The position numbers and the translations under genes were made by a program. Shown here one piece after another: positions 56,612 to 64,000 of a stretch of 64,000 nt of DNA. Source of the DNA: Paralithodes platypus (Eukaryota > Arthropoda > Malacostraca > Decapoda > Lithodidae). Location of the stretch: contig CM064560.1 in the NCBI GenBank assembly GCA_032716605.1, forward strand, positions 19,474,762-19,538,761. The letters are read 5' to 3'. A model generated the notes under the pieces. It was not told the origin of the DNA. It worked only from the letters and a program-made list of their open reading frames with translations, and searched no databases. The number at the start of each line of letters is the position of its first letter. The first letter of the stretch is position 1.

Positions 56612-57560
56612 CAAAACACTGTCTATATGATGAGTGATAATGAATGGGAGTTGCAGGGTCTGGTAAATGAGTTTGGAACAGTGTGCGAAAAACGGAATTT
56701 GAAGGTAAATGCGGGGAAGAGCAAGGTTATGGTCTTCGAAAGGGGTGAAGTCACAGAGTGTGAGGTGAAGTTGAACGGTCAGGCTATGGAGATCGTCAAC
56801 TCTTTTAAGTATCTGGGCAGTGTGTTGAGTAAAGGTGGGACTATGGATGAAGAAGTGCGGGAGAGGGTTCAACAGGGGAAGAGGGTTGTAGGAACGCTGA
56901 AAGCAGTAACAAAAATAGGGTGGTCAGTATGGAAGTGAAGAAGTCCTTGCATGACAGTGTGGTAATCCCGACACTGACTTACGGAAGCGAAGCATGGACG
57001 TTGGTTGAGAGACTCAGACCAAGAGTGAGAGCAGTGGAAATGAATTACTTAAGAAGTGCGTGCGGAGTTACATGGGGGGATAGACAGACTAATGAGGAAG
57101 TAAGAAGGAGGTGTAGTGTGGAGGTAGATGTGCTGGAAAGTGTGAAAAGGAACAACTTGAGATGGTTCGGCCATATGGAACGTATGGAAAGCGAGAGGAC
57201 CCCAATGGAAATACGCCTAACGGCCTTATTGGGCTATCCTTAGTTGGAATTATGCAAGGCTGGTACATGTCATATTTGTCAGACACTATGTACTATGTGG
57301 TACCAACTCTGTAAATTGCTAACTGAATAAATATTATTATTATTATTATTATTATTAGAGAATGACTAAGAGGGTGTACGAGAGCGAGGTGGAGGGACAG
57401 AGAGGGAGAGGTAGACCGAATGAGAGGTGGAAGCATGGAGTGAGGAAGTACATGAACTAAGGCGGTGTTGGTTGGGGGGAGGGGCGTCGACTGACTGGGG
57501 ACAGAGGTGCATGGGGGCGGTTCGTTCGTGGCCACCCCTTCGGGGATCACGGCGTCTGGC
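56612..57560 (+). pseudogene. RTE-like LINE C-terminal part, mirror copy
   Basis: Reverse-complement partner of 47291-48236, with the same frame change at 56920-56938 and the same inserted tail fragment. Differences include CGVTWGDRQ for CGVTWRDRQ and a stop in VRKYMN just before GGVGWGEG. Ends with GDHGVWQ and a short GATA tail. Confidence 0.8.
57195..57360 (+). mobile_element. LINE 3'-tail fragment, mirror copy
   Basis: Partner of 47491-47655: CCCCAATGGAAATACGCC to TTGCTAACTGAATAAATA and (TTA)n. Confidence 0.75.
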
Positions 57561-57564
57561 AATA

Positions 57565-57660
57565 GATAGAATATAGATATATATATATAATATTATTATT
57601 ATATATATATATATATATATATATTAATTATATATATTATATATATATATATATATATAT
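57565..57660. repeat. AT microsatellite
   Basis: Mirror of 47152-47290, shorter, with ATTATTATTAT and TTAATTA interruptions. Confidence 0.9.
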
Positions 57661-57816
57661 TGTAGTGACGGGGTTAGATAAGATGGAGCAAAACCTCACC
57701 TGTAAGATTGCTAGTATGCAGGTGAGCAGAAAAGAAAGGCGAGACCACAAGAACCAGAAGAAAACATCTCTACCGAAGTACCCCATGAACTCAGGAATTT
57801 CCCATATTCTATGAAC
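57661..57816. other. Flank of element C
   Basis: Partner of 46998-47151; reads GAATTTCCCATATTCTATGA up to GAAC before the LTR. Confidence 0.6.
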
Positions 57817-59409
57817 TGTTACGATCCAGGTTCTCAAAGACACAGGGCTCTTCAACATTGGACTAGATAATGGCAAAAAGCAACAACGGTAACACTAGAT
57901 CCAACCCCTGCCTTAAACACTGGAAAACAAAACAACATTACCGCCCCGAGTCGTGCCTGGATAACGAGGTATCCTATGACTCGGTAACTGGTGCACACTC
58001 ACTAGGCTGACGCTCAATGAAACAGCCTATTCTCAAACAGTAAAATATTACTCGATTATGTTACACAAAGAAAAGATAGTTAACGTGATTAATTAACGTT
58101 ACGGTAGATACTCAAATAACTGGCACTCCTGTATTAAATAAAGTGCAATGCTAGTCCTGCAACATCAACTGAAAACTTCTAAAATAAGTCTGATGCTGGG
58201 AAGATGTTCGTAAAGAATCTTGAACAATTATAATGCAGAATACGGGTCACAATAAATGCTAGGACATATTATAGTAATAATAGGCGGGCGAATAATAAAG
58301 ACTGCGCAAAGGTAGTAATGCTCGACAACTAAAGAAATGCTTTGTGACACAACGCAACAGCCTACTCGGGTTGTGCAACTCAACAATAACCTCGGCTCAA
58401 AAGTGCAGTGAATAATAATGCTGCATACATATAATAATGGGGCTTATCTCTAACCAGTGTCTGCTCAGTTAATAAAGTCTAGCTGGGGTATCAAGGCAGG
58501 GCAACAATGGGCGAGCATGCGGCTCGTGGCCTAACGTTGTCCGAGGGTGGTATAATGAAGATTACGTTATATGACGGGGATGCTCTCTTGATAAATCTAG
58601 GTCTCTAGTACCTAGCTCTATCCTGGCGATCCCTCAGAAGTCAACACAAAGAGGCAGCACTATGTTGTGAGGGATAGGCTATGGCCCTCTCACACCACAG
58701 CGCTGTGCTCGCAAAGTAAATCAACCCGAAGACAACTTAGGCTCCCACAGTACCTGTCGATGTCGTGCAGAGCTTAGCTAACACTGCACACATCGGAGAC
58801 AACGACACAGTAACCTTACCCCCAGTCTAGTTTTAGATAACCAAGCAGAATCACTCAACACCTTGCAAGGGAGACATATACCGGTCTACAACCTTCCCGA
58901 GAGAGGACACATACGGAAAAATCCGTCTCTCTAAACCTCAATAAAGCATAATACCTCCTTAACCTAATACATGGAAATATCTGAGAGCTTCGCGTACAAT
59001 ACGACTGGTCGACGGTGAACGTCTATGCTGAAACCAGAAGGGATGTTGAGTTTAATAAAGATTAGAGAATGAGAAAGGAGAAGTCGAGAGAGAGAAATAA
59101 TATGCAAAGTAGCGAGTATGGGGGACAGAATTGCAATGGATGTAGGCGATACGCATGTCAGGCAAGCTCTGAGCTGGTAAAAACACGAGGCCGCGACGGG
59201 AAGGGACTAGTTGACCACCCGGCCGCCAACGCCGTCAGCGCCCAAGCGAGCCGCGTCATAGCTCGCCTCGCTGCCGGGTGTACTCCCTCACACTCTCTCG
59301 CTCGCCTCCCACACAAGCAACATTTATATTATAGCGAATATAAAATATAAGGCGCGGTCACAGACCAAAACAAAGACCATTTCTAGACTGTCTGTGGCAA
59401 CACGACACT
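57817..59409 (-). repeat. Element C 3' LTR, lacking its 5' end
   Basis: From TGTTACGATCCAGG to GGCAACACGACACT, where the sequence jumps to CAGTCTCCTC as in element B. It matches 31267-32857. Confidence 0.88.
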
Positions 59410-59722
59410 CAGTCTCCTCAAACAAAAAATACAACAACATTTTTATATAAAAAAATCTTATCACCCTTCCCAAATATAATACATTAATTCATAACATTGT
59501 GCTCCCAGAGCGAGCTTTAAGAAGCACAGCCTACTGAGGGAAAATCATCTGCACTCAGTACTCAGCTACAATATTATCTTAAAATTAATTATTAAAAAGA
59601 AAGAGTTTTTATTTAATTTTTCATATTTTATTTTAATGTTGGTTTTGGTGGCTACTATAGATGTAGCCTAATTTTCTTCTAATCAAAGCCAACAACTCCT
59701 GCCCTGCGACCCTACGCTGATG
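59410..59722 (-). other. Element C 3' untranslated region
   Basis: A/T-rich, partner of 45098-45410, with the same ~220-bp deletion relative to A, so no polypurine tract is present. Confidence 0.7.
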
Positions 59723-62700
59723 CTACACACGCGAGCCAACAAGCACCAGCGCAAAAATACACCGCGAGCCAAGACAGGAGGCTATACCAACATACTGTGG
59801 TAGCCTACCCCGGATCCTCCACCAACGACAGACACTGACTGAACAGCGAGGGTTCTCCTGCAAACAAAGCCAAAACATTATCAGTGCCCTTAGCATGCCA
59901 CACATCCAACTTGTGTTCCGGCAGCACAACAACACCTGACACTGATAAACTGCCCAGTTCATCGCAAGACTGGCACTTCTCTTCGCTCTTTCCGGCAACG
60001 GGGCCTGCCAATAACCCTTCACTAGTTCTACCTTCGTGATGAGCGAGGCAGCCCCGAAGCGGTCTATGGTGTCGTCAACTCTGGGTAATGGATAGGCGTC
60101 TGTCAGGGATAATGCTTCCACACTCTTGCAATCAACATACACACGGACTCTGCCACCAAACTCATGTTGCAAAGCCACTGGCAACGACCACTCACGATAT
60201 CCCTCATCCCTCAGACCCCCTCTCCACACGCCGTCCAGCTCCGCCTTCACAACAGGCTGTCGAGCAGGATTCACACGGTAGGGAACCAACTCGAGCCTTG
60301 CACTGTTTCCAGCCTCCATGTCGGATTCTACCCCGTACATCAGGCCTGGAGAAGCAACAAACATGCGGACGGACTGCCACAGCCTAGTAAACAACTCCTC
60401 TTGTCGCTCAGGAACAAGAGGTTGCAACTTATCTCGCAGAACAATATGCCTAGTGCCCTCCCACATCTCCTTCACCATGTGGAGAGGACCCCTCACCTGA
60501 TGCCCGAAAACAAGCTCATTCGGACTGAAACCGAGACTCTCTCCAGGTACTTCTCTTGCCGCGAACAAAACATACGGCAGACCAAGGTCCCAATCCTTTC
60601 CGTTCTCTGTGCAGTAACATCGATGCATGCTTTTCAGCGTGGCGTGCCACCTCTCCAACACCCCTTGACTCTCCGGGTGATACGCAGAAGAGACGACAGT
60701 GCTGATGCCATACTGAATCATAGTTTGTTTGAACAGATTAGATGTAAAATTAGAACCTTGGTCCGATTGCACCTCTTGCGGGTAACCATACCGCGAGCAA
60801 TACAAGAGCAGGTTCCGGACAACAGTTTTCGCCGTGCCATTTCTCATTGGATATGCATCAAGATAACGAGTGGCCACATCCATGATAGTTAATAGAAATT
60901 TATTACCGGCACTAGTAGGGGGTAGGGGTCCGACCATATCAATGATGACCTTACTGAAGGGCGGTCCACTGACAGGAATGGGGTGCAACGGGGCTCTCGG
61001 AATTGTTTGGTTAGGTTTTCCAACCCTCTGGCACGTATGACACCTTGCTATCCAGGTTACCACCTGCCCCTTCAACCCCGGCCACCAAAACAATTTTTCT
61101 AAAGCCGCCACCGTTTTTCTCACCCCTAGATGTCCTGCCAGTGGTATGTCATGCGCCAACCTCAGTAGGCTATCCCTGCACTCCCGTGGCACCACCAACT
61201 GGTCCACTACTCCGGACCCCTCTTGCCAACTACTTTTAGGGTCTTGAAAACGCCTATAGATGATGCCTTCTAAATAAAAAAAATCTCCTGGCTGTGCATC
61301 GCCGTCCTCGTCGAGCTCTACAGCTCCATTAGCACACGTTTGGAGCTCAGGGTCCTCTAGTTGCAACCGACGTATATCTGAGGGTGCCAAGCGATCTAAC
61401 TGCTCCCGGAGCAATGCATGACCTTCCCCGATACTGGGCTGCTCCCTCTGTCTCTCTCGATGTACATAACGTTGCTGTCGTGGAGACTCGTCATGCCCAG
61501 CCTCGTCACTCTCGATGACAGGCCCAGGGGCTACTCCAGAATTAAGTAATGGTGCTAATACTGAATCACCCAGGAGAGCTGCCGAGTCAAACCTCTTAAA
61601 ACCAACTCCAGCTTTAGCCTCCTCCTGTTGATCGTTCCTCCGCTGGTCTGAAGACGGAGGACTAGGCTGTGACACTTTAGCTGCCCGAGCTCGGGTGACA
61701 ACACACGCCATGGGTTGTGTCTGGCACCGCTCGACCCACTCTTTCTCTTCCCTACTCACGTCGGCCGGCCTCTCGGCAACGACTAAGGGTAGAACCTCAG
61801 AAGCGGGCATTGCAAAGTCGTTGCCGAGAAGAAGGTCGACGCCCTCCACTGGCAGTTCCTCCACTATCCCGACATCCAATTCACGTGCCACACCATCCAC
61901 CTCCAACTCCAACCGCACCAGCGGGTATGACTGAGTTGCATTAATACCCTGCACCACTACCACCCGAGCCGCGTTTATAGGGTAGCCAGTCAAGTTTTTC
62001 ATCAGAGTCTGGGAAGCACCTGTACCACGCAAGACCTCTACTCCATACTTGCGCCCCGCCCACATCACGCAACGCCGCCCTCTATGGTCGCAAAAAACAT
62101 CCTGAGCAGGGTTCGAGCCTCCCAGGTGCTTCTGCATTGGCTGTGCCTCAGCCTCTGACGAACTGCCCCGGGCAAACTCAGACGACTTCGGAGACACACC
62201 AATGTTGCAGGCCAAAGACACAGCTGCTGTAGGTGGTTTGCTAGGACAGACTCTTGCAAAGTGCCCCTTTTTATGACAATGATAACACTCCAACTCCCCT
62301 TTGGGCTTCCCTTGGTACTGGGAAGGGCCCGGCCCCTTCTTAAACGGGACGGTGCTAGTCTTGTGGTCAGTCTTGGTATCATGGCTCTTGTACTTGTTTG
62401 CATAAGGTATATCACTAACTCGGGGGGGTGGGGCGTCACGCCCCTTGTTACCTGCCTCACTACGCTGGGCAGACCCGCACCCACGAATTAGTGATAGCCG
62501 GAGGTCAGCCATCTCAGCTGCCTCCTGTAGAGTTTTTGGTTGCTTTTCTTTCAGGTTTAACGTCAGGTCGCCGCCCGTGCATTCCGTCTGTTGTTTAGCC
62601 TTAGCGAGTTCGAGATCCGTCTGTTGTTTAGCCTTAGCGAGTTCGAGATCAGCCTGTCGCTTAGCCATCTCAAACTGCCGCTGCTGGTTAGCCATCTCAA

Positions 62701-63148
62701 GCTGGAAGAGCATTTCTGTAGTGAAACCTTGAGGAGGAGGTGCAACTATTGGAGGCCCACCCAGCGATCCTAAACCACGCTGCAAGCGGCTATCGGCCTG
62801 CGGGAACGTACTAAACTCCGGCATCCTAGAGGGCCCGATGGGAGTAGAGTGGAGGGGGGGCTCGAGCAGAAGTCCCCGAGCACCCTCTCCACCCTGGACC
62901 TCACTAGCCGCCCCCAGTACGCAAGCCCTCATATCGTTCTTCTTGATGCCATGAGCCACCTTAAGCCCCATGAGGGGAGCCAAACACTGTAGACCATACT
63001 TGCTAATTCCCTCTAGTCGATCAGCTGTTATAGGCACCTCCAAAAACTTCTTTGCGGCCTCCTCACTAGTTACTAACCCCCCTGGCATCTGCCCATCAGA
63101 GCCTGCATCATTCCCTGAACCCTCAGTATGATCTGATTCATCTCCCAT
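59723..63148 (-). CDS. Element C gag-protease-integrase-partial RT, open but defective
   Basis: An uninterrupted frame of ~1141 residues from ATG 63148 (the upstream VDT codons follow a TTG, not an ATG). Order: N-terminal Gag; coiled coil made of near-identical ELAKAKQQTD repeats (~residues 155-190); no capsid segment; zinc knuckle CYHCHKKGHFARVC (~290-305); protease with GGT at 62024-62026 where A has the catalytic Asp (VLRGTGASQ); integrase finger and full D, D, E core (IIDMVGPL, QSDQGSNF, ESQGVLERW); no GPY/F tail; then an unrelated gypsy linker and the first RT block (DAYPLPRVDDTID, KGYWQAPL), ending before YxDD. The last ~100 residues are out-of-family text. It cannot supply protease, RT or capsid, so if mobile it depends on a helper. 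The same structure in B rules out a single random error. Confidence 0.85.
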   Translation of the reverse strand: MGDESDHTEGSGNDAGSDGQMPGGLVTSEEAAKKFLEVPITADRLEGISKYGLQCLAPLMGLKVAHGIKKNDMRACVLGAASEVQGGEGARGLLLEPPLHSTPIGPSRMPEFSTFPQADSRLQRGLGSLGGPPIVAPPPQGFTTEMLFQLEMANQQRQFEMAKRQADLELAKAKQQTDLELAKAKQQTECTGGDLTLNLKEKQPKTLQEAAEMADLRLSLIRGCGSAQRSEAGNKGRDAPPPRVSDIPYANKYKSHDTKTDHKTSTVPFKKGPGPSQYQGKPKGELECYHCHKKGHFARVCPSKPPTAAVSLACNIGVSPKSSEFARGSSSEAEAQPMQKHLGGSNPAQDVFCDHRGRRCVMWAGRKYGVEVLRGTGASQTLMKNLTGYPINAARVVVVQGINATQSYPLVRLELEVDGVARELDVGIVEELPVEGVDLLLGNDFAMPASEVLPLVVAERPADVSREEKEWVERCQTQPMACVVTRARAAKVSQPSPPSSDQRRNDQQEEAKAGVGFKRFDSAALLGDSVLAPLLNSGVAPGPVIESDEAGHDESPRQQRYVHRERQREQPSIGEGHALLREQLDRLAPSDIRRLQLEDPELQTCANGAVELDEDGDAQPGDFFYLEGIIYRRFQDPKSSWQEGSGVVDQLVVPRECRDSLLRLAHDIPLAGHLGVRKTVAALEKLFWWPGLKGQVVTWIARCHTCQRVGKPNQTIPRAPLHPIPVSGPPFSKVIIDMVGPLPPTSAGNKFLLTIMDVATRYLDAYPMRNGTAKTVVRNLLLYCSRYGYPQEVQSDQGSNFTSNLFKQTMIQYGISTVVSSAYHPESQGVLERWHATLKSMHRCYCTENGKDWDLGLPYVLFAAREVPGESLGFSPNELVFGHQVRGPLHMVKEMWEGTRHIVLRDKLQPLVPERQEELFTRLWQSVRMFVASPGLMYGVESDMEAGNSARLELVPYRVNPARQPVVKAELDGVWRGGLRDEGYREWSLPVALQHEFGGRVRVYVDCKSVEALSLTDAYPLPRVDDTIDRFGAASLITKVELVKGYWQAPLPERAKRSASLAMNWAVYQCQVLLCCRNTSWMCGMLRALIMFWLCLQENPRCSVSVCRWWRIRGRLPQYVGIASCLGSRCIFALVLVGSRV

Positions 63149-63352
63149 GGTGTCCACCAAAAATTCTCACGTTTATAAAAAAAAAGAAGAAGTACCCAAG
63201 CTCCTATGTAGCACTATTCACTTGCCAAAAATGTCTGAAGACTCTCAAGTGCTATACTACTTTGCCAAAAAAATGTAACGTGCCCACTATATTCCTCAAT
63301 AAAACAAATGACCACAACAATCCTGCAATTATCTCTTAGTTCACAAGATCCT

Positions 63353-63366
63353 GAGCTAGGTCGCCA
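63353..63366 (-). promoter_or_regulatory. Element C primer-binding site
   Basis: TGGCGACCTAGCTC on the element strand, two bases from the LTR at 63369. Confidence 0.6.
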
Positions 63367-63368
63367 TT

Positions 63369-64000
63369 TGTTACGATCCAGGTTCTCAAAGACACAGGGC
63401 TCTTCAACATTGGACTAGATAATGGCAAAAAGCAACAACGGTAACACTAGATCCAACCCCTGCCTTAAACACTGGAAAACAAAACACCATTACCGCCCTG
63501 AGTCGTGCCTGGACAACGAGGTATCCTATGACTCGGTAACTGGTGCACACACACTAGGCTGACGCTCAATGAAACAGTCTATTCTCAAACAGTAAAAGAT
63601 TACTCGATTATGTTACACAAAGAAAAGATAGTTAACGTGATTAATTAACGTTACGGTAGATACTCAAATAACTGGCACTCCTGTATTAAAGAAAGTGCAT
63701 TGCTAGTCCTGCAACATCAACTGGAAACTTCTAAAATAAGTCTGATGCTGGGAAGATGTTCGTAAAGAATCTTGAACAATTATAATGCAGAATACGGGTC
63801 ACAATAAATGCTAGGACATATAGTAATAATAGGCGGGCGAATAATAAAGACTGCGCAAAGGTAGTAATGCTCGACAACTAAAGAAATGCTTTGTGACACA
63901 ACGCAACAGCCTACTCGGGTTGTGCAACTCAACAACAACCTCGGCTCAAAAGTGCAGTGAATAATAATGCTGCATCCATATAATAATGGGGCTTATCTCT
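63369..64000 (-). repeat. Element C 5' LTR, truncated by the window end
   Basis: Starts TGTTACGATCCAGG and runs to the last base. It corresponds base for base to the truncated LTR at 40833-41463, with only scattered differences. Confidence 0.92.

Larger units (their letters stand above)
53278..64000 (-). repeat. Right arm of the giant inverted repeat
   Basis: Reverse-complement partner of 40833-51745. Its last bases, GGGGCTTATCTCT, are the exact complement of the first bases after the gap, so arm and window end together. Confidence 0.97.

Overview
This is repeat-dense animal genomic DNA with no recognisable host gene. Almost every supported feature is a transposable element, a fragment of one, or a tandem array. 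The mix (Jockey-like, CR1-like and RTE-like LINEs, a Penelope-like element, long-LTR Ty3/gypsy elements, a Tc1/mariner-superfamily transposon, TTAA- and TA-flanked MITEs, long AT microsatellites) fits a large arthropod genome, perhaps a decapod crustacean. That organism call is inference from repeat content only.

Layout, left half. 1-1417: 3' end of a Jockey-like LINE with poly(A), then a 35-bp array. 1589-6005: a DNA transposon with ~110-bp terminal inverted repeats and a frameshifted DDE transposase whose last D-to-E spacing is 83 residues. 6590-11035: an almost complete but decayed CR1-like LINE on the minus strand; its ORF1 carries an SGNH-esterase-like domain split by a TTAA-flanked piggyBac-type MITE. 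11340-12545: a second minus-strand LINE. 12640-19945: fold-back and TA MITEs, LINE scraps and arrays of 38 bp x 28 and 33 bp x 7. 20793-23430: another minus-strand LINE, cut by a fold-back MITE. 24443-26105: a probable solo LTR sitting in an AT tract. 26579-28854: a very homogeneous 60-bp x ~38 array. 29640 onward: an RTE-like LINE.

Layout, right half. The RTE-like LINE is interrupted by Ty3/gypsy element A (31267-40499, minus strand, two ~1.7-kb LTRs). A has pol order protease - integrase - RT - RNase H, the reverse of normal Ty3/gypsy order and the order reported for Gmr1-like elements, and its Gag capsid resembles the vertebrate SCAN domain. After a 100-N gap (40733-40832), the rest of the window (40833-64000) is one imperfect giant palindrome. 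Its ~10.8-kb arms (40833-51745 and 53278-64000) are centred on a Penelope-like RT, and the last base of the window mirrors the first base after the gap. Each arm carries the same gypsy insertion (B and C, a deleted and chimeric relative of A), the same pair of RTE-like LINE pieces, and the same Penelope GIY-YIG region.

Nothing here looks like a working gene network. The points of interest are the gypsy architecture and its defective derivatives, the palindrome (real inverted duplication or assembly artefact), the long-spacing DDE transposase, the Penelope structure, and the precise TTAA insertion into a LINE esterase domain. Percentages, domain matches and family names come from reading the sequence, not from database searches.
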